Position numbers and translations under genes: made by a program
Source of the DNA: Lachnospiraceae bacterium
Lineage (GTDB): Bacteria > Bacillota > Clostridia > Lachnospirales > Lachnospiraceae
DNA length: 64,000 nucleotides
Direction: 5' to 3'
Assembly: GCA_017626095.1 (NCBI GenBank)
Contig: JAGAJL010000008.1
Span: 1 to 64,000, forward strand
In this document: positions 18,461-28,700 of the stretch, piece after piece
How positions within the stretch are numbered: the stretch's first letter is position 1
Layout of the letters: each line of letters opens with the position of its first letter
Notes under the pieces: model-generated
The model's input: the letters and a program-made list of their open reading frames with translations, nothing else
Database searches by the model: none
What the model was told of the DNA's origin: nothing

Positions 18461-19890
18461 TAAAATCCTCCGTATATAAACTGTGCAGAATCATAGCCGG
18501 GACCATATACACCGGTTATCAGAATTAGAAAAATCAAACATAGTAAAACAGCCCATCTGAAAAACAATGGTTGTTTGATAAAATAATCACGGATTGAGAT
18601 TTTCCTTTCGTGCAACAAAGCTACCACAATCATGACAATGCCGGATAATAACAACAATCCCCATTCCTCTTCTTTGATTCCAAGTGAATATAATTCTCCG
18701 GATACAAAAATCCATGGATTAAACTTTGTAAACATATGGAATACGATATAAACAGCCTTTTGAACCGATTCAGCACGAAAGAAAACCCATGCAATCATGA
18801 CAAGGAAGAATGTAAAACACCGACTGACAAAAAGATGTGTAAAACTGCCCTTTTCAGTCTTTGTGATTTTCATTAAAAAATCTTTAACAGGCTGCATTAT
18901 TTCTCCTGCCACCTGATAAAAACCATGCAAAAATCCCCAGACCATATAATGAAGACCTACACCGTGCCAGATACCGCTTACCAGAAACGTTATCATGATA
19001 TTCATATATTTCAAAAGTTTCCCTTTGCGGTTTCCACCTAAAGGAATATAAACATAATCTCTTAAAAAAGCACTCAGGGAGATATGCCATCTTCTCCAGA
19101 AATCTTTGATACTGACAGCAAAATACGGATGGTTAAAGTTCGGCTTTAAGTGAATTCCAAACATTTGTGCACTTCCCATTGCAATACAAACGCATCCGGC
19201 AAAATCCGTATATAACTGAATACTGTACAATACTCCACCTAAAATTAAAAAGAAACCTTCATACGAGGTATATTGTTCAAAAATATGATTTACAACAAGA
19301 TTACACCTATCGGCAATGACCATTTTTTGAAAAAGTCCCCATAGCAATAAATAAAACCCTTTTATAACTTCTTCTTCCGAAAAACTGTGTTCCCGGAATA
19401 GTTCTTCTTTTAAATCCGAATATCTGGGAATCGGCCCCTGCAATACCTGCGGAAAAAAAGTCATGAATAACAGATATTTAAAAATATTGTTTTCTGCCTG
19501 TATATGATTACGGTGTGCATCAACCATATAAGCTATAGACTGTAAGGTATAAAATGAAATTCCTACAGGAACAAAAACAGAAAAACGATTCAGATTATGA
19601 GAAGTAACAAATAAAAGATCAGAAGAAATCAGTTTTAGTAGAAATAAAATACTGATATTCATCAGTATTATCACAAACAAAAAACATTTGGAATTCTTTA
19701 AATAGCGTGCATAGAGAAATGTGGTAATGCAGGTAAACAGCATGAAAAACCACATTTTCCATGAAAATAAGGTATAAAAAATGATACTAAAAACAAGCAG
19801 TGAAATCCACTGCCTGTTCTTTGGTATCATATAGTACAGAATTAGTAAAATTGATAAAGAAACCAGATAGGTTACGGAAATAAAATCCAT
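18460..19890 (-). CDS. MBOAT family membrane O-acyltransferase
   Basis: A polytopic membrane protein of 476 residues with about ten to twelve hydrophobic segments. The family marks are PRYSDLKEE, the DFWRRWHISLSAFLRDYVYIPLGG-type block near residue 260 (split here by my quotation limit) and the invariant histidine in GIWHGVGLHYMVWG near residue 310. This places it with AlgI/DltB/PatA enzymes that pass acyl groups across the membrane. It begins only 5 bases after icd, with GAGGAAA inside the icd end, so it may be co-transcribed with that metabolic gene. No dltA/dltC genes are nearby, which favours polysaccharide O-acetylation over teichoic-acid D-alanylation. Confidence 0.9.
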   Translation of the reverse strand: MDFISVTYLVSLSILLILYYMIPKNRQWISLLVFSIIFYTLFSWKMWFFMLFTCITTFLYARYLKNSKCFLFVIILMNISILFLLKLISSDLLFVTSHNLNRFSVFVPVGISFYTLQSIAYMVDAHRNHIQAENNIFKYLLFMTFFPQVLQGPIPRYSDLKEELFREHSFSEEEVIKGFYLLLWGLFQKMVIADRCNLVVNHIFEQYTSYEGFFLILGGVLYSIQLYTDFAGCVCIAMGSAQMFGIHLKPNFNHPYFAVSIKDFWRRWHISLSAFLRDYVYIPLGGNRKGKLLKYMNIMITFLVSGIWHGVGLHYMVWGFLHGFYQVAGEIMQPVKDFLMKITKTEKGSFTHLFVSRCFTFFLVMIAWVFFRAESVQKAVYIVFHMFTKFNPWIFVSGELYSLGIKEEEWGLLLLSGIVMIVVALLHERKISIRDYFIKQPLFFRWAVLLCLIFLILITGVYGPGYDSAQFIYGGF

Positions 19891-19895
19891 TTTTC

Positions 19896-21101
19896 TTACA
19901 TTTCCTCAAATGTCTTTCGTATTTCTTTAATAAAGTTTTCACTATTTAAAACTGTAACATCTTTTAAAGATGTAATCAATGCCAAATCCTTGGTCATGCG
20001 ACCGGATTCAATGGTAGAAAGGGTTGCTTTTTCCAGTTTATCGGCAAATTCCATAAGTTCGCTAATACCATCTAATTCTCCACGTTTACGAAGCGCTCCT
20101 GTCCATGCAAAAATTGTTGCAACAGAGTTTGTTGATGTTTCTTCTCCATTTAAATGCTTATAATAATGACGTTGTACGGTTCCGTGTGCAGCTTCATATT
20201 CGTATACACCGGAAGGCGAAACCAAAACGGAAGTCATCATGGCAAGTGAACCAAACGCAGAGCTGACCATATCAGACATAACATCTCCGTCATAATTTTT
20301 ACAAGCCCAGATAAAACCACCTTTTGCTTTCATAACACGGGCAACCGCATCATCAATTAAGGTATAAAAATATTCAATGCCGGCAGCTTCAAATCTGTCT
20401 TTGTATTCTGCATCATAAATTTCCTGAAATATATCTTTAAAATTATGGTCATACTTTTTGGAAATGGTATCTTTGGTTGCAAACCATAAATCCTGTTTCG
20501 TATCCAATGCATAATTAAAACATGCTCTTGCAAATGAGCTGATGGATTTATCTGTATTGTGAATACCCTGAATAATACCCGGTCCGGCGAAATTATGAAT
20601 CAATTCTCTGATTTCATTTCCGTCTTCATCCGTAAATACAAGTTCTGCTTTTCCGGCTTTGGGGACTTTGATTTCTGAATTTTTATAAACATCACCATAT
20701 GCATGACGGGCAAGAGTAATCGGTTTTTCCCAATTTTTCACACAAGGCTCAATTCCCTTTACAACAATCGGTGCACGAAATACGGTTCCGTCCAAAGCTG
20801 CACGAATGGTGCCATTGGGGCTCTTCCACATTTCTTTCAGGTTGTATTCAGTCATACGCGCTGCATTTGGTGTAATGGTAGCACATTTAACGGCAACTCC
20901 GTATTTTTTTGTTGCCTCAGCACTGTCAATGGTAACCTGATCATTTGTTTCATTTCTGTGTACCAGACCCAGGTCATAATATTCGGTTTTTAAGTCAATG
21001 AAAGGAAGTAACAATTCATCTTTGATCATCTGCCAGAGAATTCTTGTCATTTCGTCTCCGTCCATTTCTACAAGGGGTGTTGTCATTTGAATTATAGCCA
21101 T
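19896..21101 (-). CDS. icd: NADP-dependent isocitrate dehydrogenase, IDH1/2 type
   Basis: Oxidative decarboxylation of isocitrate to 2-oxoglutarate. At 401 residues it belongs to the homodimeric type also found in eukaryotes: MDGDEMTRI at the start, [16 protein letters not shown], the substrate loop [16 protein letters not shown] (Ser and Arg contacts) and C-terminal ASVFAWT-like [10 protein letters not shown] and RKRGELDG. The ATG follows GGAGG. It lies 27 bases after a GntR-family gene that may regulate it. It probably supplies 2-oxoglutarate for glutamate in a partial TCA cycle, but no other cycle genes are in the window. Confidence 0.95.
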   Translation of the reverse strand: MAIIQMTTPLVEMDGDEMTRILWQMIKDELLLPFIDLKTEYYDLGLVHRNETNDQVTIDSAEATKKYGVAVKCATITPNAARMTEYNLKEMWKSPNGTIRAALDGTVFRAPIVVKGIEPCVKNWEKPITLARHAYGDVYKNSEIKVPKAGKAELVFTDEDGNEIRELIHNFAGPGIIQGIHNTDKSISSFARACFNYALDTKQDLWFATKDTISKKYDHNFKDIFQEIYDAEYKDRFEAAGIEYFYTLIDDAVARVMKAKGGFIWACKNYDGDVMSDMVSSAFGSLAMMTSVLVSPSGVYEYEAAHGTVQRHYYKHLNGEETSTNSVATIFAWTGALRKRGELDGISELMEFADKLEKATLSTIESGRMTKDLALITSLKDVTVLNSENFIKEIRKTFEEM

Positions 21102-21128
21102 ACTTAAATCCTCCGTTTTGTAATTATT

Positions 21129-21803
21129 TTAATCCAATAGACCTTTCTTGCAAATATTGTCATATGCATTCAACATGTGTATTTTCGCAAGTTCGCAGGC
21201 TCTTTCACCATCTTTTTCTTTGATAGCTTCCATAATCTTTCGATGTTCATCATTGGAAGCACTGCTTCTTGCCCCCTGCGCAAGGGTCTGTTTCCGAATT
21301 CGATAAACGTACTGATGAAAATCCTTTAAAGAATGTTCCAGCATTTTACTCGCACAGGCTTCATACATGATTTCATGAAAACGATTATCTAACGATGCAA
21401 TTTGTTCGGTATGACCTTTGGCGGCATGAAATTCAGCCAAATATACATTTTCTTCCATTTCCTGCATTTGTGCTTCAGAAATGTGCTCTGTTGCCCATTT
21501 TGCACATAAGCCTTCTAACTGTGCCCGAATCATATAAATATCTCTGACATCTTTTGATGTAATTCCGGTTACATAAGCACCTTTGTTCGGAACAATATGA
21601 ATGAGTCCCTCTAATTCTAATTGGCGAAAGGCTTCCCTGACAGGTGTACGCGACACCCCCAGTTCTTCGCCGATTGCAGCCTCGCGCAATTCATCATGTT
21701 CTTTGTATTTACCGTTTAAGATATCATCCCTGATTTTGTGAAATACACGTCCCCGTAAGGAATATTTATCACTAATTTCATCTGAAAAAAATTTATCACT
21801 CAT
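21129..21803 (-). CDS. GntR/FCD family transcriptional regulator
   Basis: A 224-residue repressor-type protein: N-terminal winged helix (about 15-80; LREAAIGEELGVSRTPVREAFRQLELEGLI) and a C-terminal all-helical FCD ligand domain (about 85-215) with the expected metal/ligand residues spread over DNRFH and later His positions. The FCD group often senses organic acids. Directly upstream of icd on the same strand, so citrate- or 2-oxoacid-dependent control of icd is a reasonable guess but is not shown by the sequence. Confidence 0.92.
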   Translation of the reverse strand: MSDKFFSDEISDKYSLRGRVFHKIRDDILNGKYKEHDELREAAIGEELGVSRTPVREAFRQLELEGLIHIVPNKGAYVTGITSKDVRDIYMIRAQLEGLCAKWATEHISEAQMQEMEENVYLAEFHAAKGHTEQIASLDNRFHEIMYEACASKMLEHSLKDFHQYVYRIRKQTLAQGARSSASNDEHRKIMEAIKEKDGERACELAKIHMLNAYDNICKKGLLD

Positions 21804-21884
21804 AACATTCTTCCTGCCTGATGGATAAATGAATTGTTCTGTATCATTGTATACAATCTATGTATTTCTGTCAATGAAAGCCTT

Positions 21885-22805
21885 TTACGTTAAGGTATAT
21901 TTTTCAAATATTTTTTTACAGTCAATCATTCCGTATCCCTGCTGATTTCTTGGGGTATTTACACTTGTGGTTCCCATACGGATTTTATTAGCAATTGTGT
22001 CAACAGGAACATTTCCCAATAATTCCATTAAATCGGCTGCCACACCACTGATAATCGGACATGACATGGATGTTCCGCTTTTACTGGTATATCCGCGTCT
22101 GTTTTTTCCGGAACACGATACAATTTCGGTTCCCGGTGCAACCACATCCGGCTTCATCATGGAATAACAGGCATAACCTCTGCCTGAATATTGCTCACAT
22201 AATATATCTGACCTACTCTTATAATCACCGTCGTGGCAACCAACACAAAGTGTATGGTTCTGATTTCCCAGAATGGAAATACTGTTATTATCGGGGCCTT
22301 CATTTCCCGCTGCAGTGACAATCAAAATATTTCTTTCATGTAAACCATACAAAAGGTCTTTTAAATGAAATAGTTTTACCGGATCTGTATAAAGACTACA
22401 GTTTTTGGAAACGGAAATTGAAATATTTACAATCCGGATAGAATACTCATCACAATGCTCCAAAATCCACTCTAAAGCAGAAAGTAAGGTATCCACCTGT
22501 CCATTTCCCTGATGATTCAGCACCTTTAATACAATCAGATTACACCGAATTGCAATTCCTTTATATAAACCATTGCCGGCTTTTCCACTACCTGCCAGTA
22601 TTCCGCAAACATGTGTACCATGTCCACTGTCATCCCGAAGTCTATTAGTCTGTGTCTTTGTCAAATCCACAAACTCTATAATTCGGTGGTCAAAATCAAT
22701 ATGAGAACTGATGCCGGTATCCAATACACAGACATTGACACCTTTCCCTGTCAGCCCGAGCGTTTCAATATATTTATAATGTATTTGTTTTCGAACTCTG
22801 TCCAA
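21885..22805 (-). CDS. Subtilisin-like serine protease (S8), intracellular type
   Basis: The complete catalytic triad is visible: Asp in VLDTGISSH near residue 29, His in GHGTHVCGILAGS near 62, and Ser in GTSMSCPIISG near 245, with the oxyanion Asn in TAAGNEGPDNN. At 306 residues there is no signal peptide and little or no propeptide, so it resembles intracellular or AprX-like subtilases rather than exported ones. The start is TTG at 22805, since no ATG precedes the catalytic Asp. Its AGGAG site is part of the 3' arm of the terminator hairpin after the LRR gene upstream, which suggests coupling of expression to read-through. Confidence 0.9.
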   Translation of the reverse strand: MDRVRKQIHYKYIETLGLTGKGVNVCVLDTGISSHIDFDHRIIEFVDLTKTQTNRLRDDSGHGTHVCGILAGSGKAGNGLYKGIAIRCNLIVLKVLNHQGNGQVDTLLSALEWILEHCDEYSIRIVNISISVSKNCSLYTDPVKLFHLKDLLYGLHERNILIVTAAGNEGPDNNSISILGNQNHTLCVGCHDGDYKSRSDILCEQYSGRGYACYSMMKPDVVAPGTEIVSCSGKNRRGYTSKSGTSMSCPIISGVAADLMELLGNVPVDTIANKIRMGTTSVNTPRNQQGYGMIDCKKIFEKYTLT

Positions 22806-22809
22806 GCAA

Positions 22810-22848
22810 AAAAACTCCTGTTTTTGTTATCATATGACAGGAGTTTTT
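22810..22848 (-). terminator. Terminator hairpin overlapping the protease ribosome binding site
   Basis: A perfect 12-bp stem (22810-22821 with 22837-22848) with a 15-base loop follows the 928-codon-range LRR gene on the minus strand and is followed by seven T. The descending arm contains AGGAG, spaced nine bases from the TTG start of the subtilase gene. It can therefore act as a terminator and, in read-through RNA, mask the ribosome site. Confidence 0.8.
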
Positions 22849-22872
22849 AGATGCGATACACAAATATTCAAT

Positions 22873-25620
22873 TTAAGCAGTTTTCTTTTTTCTTCGTATC
22901 ACCGGATAGGTAAAACCTAAGAGCAGGAAAAAAGCGCCAAGACTGGATAAGCCAAGAATCAAAATTAATTTCATATTCACATAGTCCCCAGTATCCGGAG
23001 TCTGATCAAGTCCGGATAATCCGGAAGAATTGCTATTCTTTTGAACAATTCTATTTTTTAATTCGCCCTCCGGTACATATAAAGCAAACGGCGAAAAATG
23101 AGAAACATCAAACGAAACATATTGCTTACCATCTTTTGTATTCAAAGAGCCAAATAAAACTTCCGGTTTCTTATTTCTATCCAGCGTAACAACACATAAA
23201 TCTTTTCCTATCATTTGGCTTGGAACAGAAACCGTTATGGATATCGTATTTTTCCCCAACTTCTTAATCGGAATATGATTTGAGGGATCATTCATGGACA
23301 AATCAAAAAATACACAATTTGTATCATCTGTTTCACCATAGTATTGTTTGATTGCATCTGCCAATTCCAAAGAATTCTCATCTGCCTCTGAAAAATATAG
23401 ATGATATCCGGATAAATCAATGGTTGAACCGCTTTGTGACACAGAAACATCCTCTTTCTGCCACTGACTGTGACTTACACTCAATAAATCCTGCAGGGAA
23501 TTGTCAGAAACCGTATCTGTCATCTGTGCATATTGTACACTATCGTTTGATAAAACCTTGTAGTCTTTCCCATATACCCTTATACTGTCGGGCAAAATTG
23601 TTTCATCCTTTGATAAATTTGATAACATTAGTGATGCTGTTCCCGAATCGAAATCAGTATGAAATACCATTCCCTGAAATCCGGAAACATCTTTATCTAA
23701 TACTGTATTCAATAAAGAATCGGAAGTAATCGCCTCGTCAACAACTGCAACACTGATTCCATCAAATACCGGATTACGCTGTACGGATAGTCTGGTACTG
23801 GATTCCTCATAGGATAATTTAGGAACCGTGTCACCAAGAAAAATTACACTGTCAGAGTTAGAAGTTCCTCCGAATGCAGATACACCAATTTCACAAACAG
23901 AAGCCGGAATCCGAACCGTTGTGATAGGACATCCATAAAATGCACGGTCTTTAATAGCAGTCACTTGGTTCATACCGGTCACGGTTTCTAAAGCGGAACA
24001 GCCCCAAAAAGCATCCTCACATATCACAGATACACTATCCGGTATATTTACTTTTTGAATTTCTCCATGATTTTTAAAAACTCCGGCACCAACCTGTTTT
24101 ATTCCGGAGGGAATATTTATGCTATTTGCATTCCCTTTATATGCTAACAAAATTCCATCTCCAACAATCAGAAAATCATCTGCATCATCACTGTGATACC
24201 AGTTATCAAGCCATTTTGTATAAGAAAAAGCATCTTCTCCTATTTCAGAAACAGAATTGGGAATCGTAACTTTTTCCAAATAATCACAATGATAAAATGC
24301 TGCATTACCAATTTTTGTTATACCATAGGGAATATTGATTTCCAATAATCCGGATCTTGCAAAAGCAAAAGAATCAATTTTTTTGACAGAACCCGGAATT
24401 TGAATATTGGATATTGCAGAATCACAATAAAATGCTTTATAACCTATCGTATCCTGATTGACAATTGCACCATCCGGCAATACAAAAGTTGAATTATCGG
24501 AAACAGCGCCGGAATTCTCTCCTCCCAAAATCTCAGATTCATCTGTTTTCATAAGAACAACAGCCTGCCCCGAAACAATTTTGGAACGACCTAGAACGCC
24601 GGGACTGTCAACATCCCATTCAACATAATGCTCTACGTCGGATGCATAAGGAATATTCAACGCTTTATTATCCTGATCTTTTATCGGATTTGTAACAGTA
24701 TTATTCTGAGAAACAGAATCTTCATATTCCATATTAGCAGTAATCGATACCTCAAAATCATTTTTAAAGCGTTCACCTGCACTGCCGGATTCTGCAATAA
24801 TATTTAACGAGTAACATCCGTCAAATGCTGTTTCGTCTATCTGCGTCACAGAACCAGGAATTGTAACATCTTTTAAATGTCGACAGTCTTCAAATGCTTT
24901 TTGTCTGATTGCACGGACACTGTATGGTAAAACGATACTTTCCATTGCAGATGCATTGGAAAAAGCATAATCACCAATTTCCTTCAGATTACTACTGACA
25001 TTTACATTTTTTAAATTTAAACAGCCCCAGAAAGCATATTTTTTAATTTCTTCCACTGAATTCGGCATATTATACACCGAATTGGTTCTTCCGGATAAAA
25101 CCTGATAAATAATTGATTTTTTATTGTTATATAATACTCCGTCATCACATATAAAATTGGGATTACCGGCTGCAAGGTCGATGCTTTTTAATCGATCACA
25201 ACCGGCAAATACACTGGTACCTAACTCACTTAAGGAAGCAGGAATACTGATATATTCCAATTTATCACAATCAGCAAAAGCGCCATTTTCAATCGTTGTA
25301 CAGCCATCCGGAATAACAAGGCGACGCAGCTGTGTGCATCCGCTAAAAGCACCATTTTCAATCGTTTCTAATCCACTTGGAAACGAAATACTGCTTAACG
25401 ATATATTTTCCGAAAAAGCCTCTGCACCTATTGTTTTTACTCCATTAGGAACAGACACAGCATTTGCTGTGCCTGTATATTTTACTAACTTTGTGCCATC
25501 CATCATAAAACCATTATTGGCAGATGAAGATGCATTTGTTCCTAAAACCGGAATTTGAGTGCATACCAAAGCGGTTACTAAAAACAAGATTCCAATCAAT
25601 TTTAAAACTGTTTTTTTCAT
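22873..25620 (-). CDS. BspA-type leucine-rich repeat surface protein with sorting signal
   Basis: About 914 residues. The signal peptide begins MKKTVLKLIGILFLV (start 25620; a more upstream TTG is possible, neither has a strong ribosome site). Two blocks of LRR_5 repeats follow (about 35-290 and 390-620), with the repeated pattern of I-x-x-x-A-F-x-x-C-x-x-L and SI-x-IP-x-x-V. A beta-rich domain then precedes a C-terminal segment ending HFSPFALYVP. The end has TPDTGD, a membrane helix and an RRKKK tail, a cell-wall sorting signal. The sortase B gene lies 4.5 kb upstream on the same strand. Likely a wall-anchored adhesin or carbohydrate/host-protein binding protein. Confidence 0.88.
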   Translation of the reverse strand: MKKTVLKLIGILFLVTALVCTQIPVLGTNASSSANNGFMMDGTKLVKYTGTANAVSVPNGVKTIGAEAFSENISLSSISFPSGLETIENGAFSGCTQLRRLVIPDGCTTIENGAFADCDKLEYISIPASLSELGTSVFAGCDRLKSIDLAAGNPNFICDDGVLYNNKKSIIYQVLSGRTNSVYNMPNSVEEIKKYAFWGCLNLKNVNVSSNLKEIGDYAFSNASAMESIVLPYSVRAIRQKAFEDCRHLKDVTIPGSVTQIDETAFDGCYSLNIIAESGSAGERFKNDFEVSITANMEYEDSVSQNNTVTNPIKDQDNKALNIPYASDVEHYVEWDVDSPGVLGRSKIVSGQAVVLMKTDESEILGGENSGAVSDNSTFVLPDGAIVNQDTIGYKAFYCDSAISNIQIPGSVKKIDSFAFARSGLLEINIPYGITKIGNAAFYHCDYLEKVTIPNSVSEIGEDAFSYTKWLDNWYHSDDADDFLIVGDGILLAYKGNANSINIPSGIKQVGAGVFKNHGEIQKVNIPDSVSVICEDAFWGCSALETVTGMNQVTAIKDRAFYGCPITTVRIPASVCEIGVSAFGGTSNSDSVIFLGDTVPKLSYEESSTRLSVQRNPVFDGISVAVVDEAITSDSLLNTVLDKDVSGFQGMVFHTDFDSGTASLMLSNLSKDETILPDSIRVYGKDYKVLSNDSVQYAQMTDTVSDNSLQDLLSVSHSQWQKEDVSVSQSGSTIDLSGYHLYFSEADENSLELADAIKQYYGETDDTNCVFFDLSMNDPSNHIPIKKLGKNTISITVSVPSQMIGKDLCVVTLDRNKKPEVLFGSLNTKDGKQYVSFDVSHFSPFALYVPEGELKNRIVQKNSNSSGLSGLDQTPDTGDYVNMKLILILGLSSLGAFFLLLGFTYPVIRRKKKTA

Positions 25621-25714
25621 AAAAGCCAAGCTTTCTGCATTATTTTTGCAATATTTCAACTCTTTTACAGCTCCCGATAGGATAACAATTATGATTCGGG
25701 AATTGTAACATCAA

Positions 25715-28700
25715 TTAAATCGGTATCACTTTAACAACCTTTTTCTTACTTCCTTTTAGGAAGAATAAGATAACAGACATCAACCCAAGTCCAATGGATA
25801 AAAACCACTTCGGATGGATTGGATCACCAGTTGTCGGTGTAACATCCGAGCCGTTTAAGGATGCAGTCAAATTGTTTAAGTCCACATAAATGGTATACGG
25901 AGAAAAATGTTTTGCTACAAATGAAATACAAGGAACTCCGTCAATCGTCGTAAATCTTGCATCCAGTTTTTCCAATGTATCGCCATTTACAACCGAAGCT
26001 GCTTTATTATTTCCACCATACGATACCAAAGCATCGGGAATCGGCATGGTTATCGTAACCGATGTATTATCCAGATTTTGTATTTTACTGGTTCCGGTTT
26101 TATCATACAGACTAATGTCCATTGCAAAATAACGGATATCATCCAAACTGCCGTATTCATTTAACAATGCCTGCTCAACAGCAGCTTTCGCAGAATCACT
26201 ATCCGAAATTTTCACGACAAAATCATCTGTGGAACCACTAACTGATGCAGAAGCCAAATCCGAGTTGGATATTCCGGGTTTTGAAACAATAACATTTGTA
26301 TTTCCGTTTCCGGTGTTAGTTGAACTGTTTCCACTTTGGGTAGAATTAGAGGTTCCATTACTAGAACCATTTGTACCGGAATTACCATTTGCATTAGTAT
26401 TTCCTGTATTACTGTTGTTTGTATTTCCTGTATTACCGGCTCCTGCATTATTGGCATTATTGGCATTATTAGTATTATTTGGAGCTGAATTTTCGGGAGT
26501 TGGATTATTATTTGCATTGTTATTATTAGTACCCGATGAATTCGAATCTCCATTGTTTGAATTACTATTTTCGTTATTCGAATCCGAATTCTGATTATTG
26601 TTATCCCCTGAATTCGAACTATCAGATGACGAATTACTCTTAAACTGCGGATAAACATCTAAATCCGAAATAATATTATCATACTCAGGAAGCCATCCTG
26701 TGAAAGTATAGCCATCCATTTCCGGTGTGGTATTCGGTGGAGTTGCAGCAGCCCCCTCTTTTACTTTTTGTGTTTTAATAGCCATCGTTCCATCAGCATT
26801 AAAAAATCTTACTGTATAAACAGGTTTATTATCATCTTCATCATCAGTTGGTGGTGCCGTAACATATTTAGGATAAATTTTTAAATCGGATGTTACGTTT
26901 GTATAATCCGGCATCCATTTTTCAAAAACCATACCTTCTACTACCGGAGGTTCCGGAGGCACTGCATCCTCTCCTTCATAAACCTTTTGCACTTCACCTA
27001 AAGGATTATTATCATTGTCATAAAATTGCACATAATACGGATGCGGAATTCGATCCTCTGTTCCAAATCCATACTTCGTTGCAAACGTGTAAGCCGCTGA
27101 AGGAACTTCACATTGGACATTTAATCCCTTTAGCATACTATTATTAGAAACACTTCCTTCAGTAAATGCATTCTCCGGAATCAACACAACACTGGACGGA
27201 ATTCGAATATCAGATAATGCCGTATTTAAAAAGGCAAAATCACCAATTGCTTCTGTTTTATCCGAAACTTCACAATAGTTTAATTTCGTACAATCCGCAA
27301 AACAGTATTCCGGTATTTCTTTTATATCAGCATCACCAAAATATACCTGTGAAACATTGCCACATCCTCTAAAAGCTCCGGGTCTAATCTCCGTTACATT
27401 TTCAAATTCGTTTTCACGAACCTTTCCGGTACCGATTCTATCGCCTCTACTCTGCAGACATTCAATAATCGTCTTTGTCCCGTCTTCATTGATTTCATAG
27501 ATGATGGCATTTTCACTACAAGCAAAATTCGGATTATTACCACAATTTAATTCTGTCAAAGAAGGACAATCATAAAATGGAACAGCTCCCATCTCCGTTA
27601 ACGTATCCGGAAGGCTGACAGAACTCAGCTGAACACAATTATCAAAAGCATGATCTCCAATTCTTTCACCTTCTTCGGTATTGGAACTTCTCATGATAAA
27701 TGTCTGCATTTTTATACAGTCCTTAAATGCTTCATCCGGAACTTCCTGAATTGTATTTAAAACAACACTGGTAAGATAATCCCTTCCCTGATATACATCC
27801 GCATTCATTCCCATGACACCAGCCGGAACCGTTGCTCGCATAACCGCATCAATAACAGCCTGTTCGTCTTCGGTAGGTTCTCCACCGGATAAATACTTGG
27901 CATAGGCATCACGAACAAGCGTGTTTTCTTCATTGGCCTGCTCCGGATTAACATCACGTAAAAGACTGTATTCTTCGTTTCCACAAAATTGTTCAAACGA
28001 AGGTGCTTTAATGAGTGTAGGAATTGCCTTGGTAATCGTATTGGTCACGGGATCTTTTTCCACAACAAGCTCTACCTGCAAATTGGTAGGAAATGCACTG
28101 GTATAGGATATATATTTTGTTGTTGCAGATGACGCATTATAATTATTTTCCGGTTTCATGGCATAGTTAAATGGTACGCTGTCCGGAGAAATGGTACCGA
28201 TGAAACGCAGTGGAATATCGTTTTCAGTTTTTGTTTTAAACGCACCTTCTCCAATAGATGCTACATTTAATGCATTACCAAATTCAACAACCTGCAAACT
28301 TATACAACCCTCAAATGCATTTGCAGCAATGTCTGAAACAGTAGACGGTATATATAAATATTTAATTTGACTCTTCTGGTTGAAAGAAGAAAAAGTGTCT
28401 CCATCAATTGAATTAATGGAATGATTACCGACTGCTTCCGGAATTTCAACAATGGACGCATCCCCACTCTCTTTGTACAAACCAAAATGAATCAATTGAT
28501 TTTGTTCATTGACAGTAAAGAAGTAATTATTTTTTACACGCTCATACTGTCCTTCATATCCATCATCCAAATATCCAACCGAATATTCATGCTCACATGC
28601 ATAAACATAAGCATTTGAATTTCGGTAAGCTACAATGGTAAAACGGTCATCCACTTCATAATCATTAAATGGTGAAAATGAGCCCAGATTTTCCGCACCA

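Noticed and set aside
26212-26658. Long open frames in the other frames of the Asn/Ser-rich tract, including a Leu/Val/Pro-rich plus-strand frame and an Ile/Arg-rich minus-strand frame
   Set aside because: They are by-products of the repeated AAT/GGA/TCA codons of the LRR gene; no ribosome sites or family motifs.
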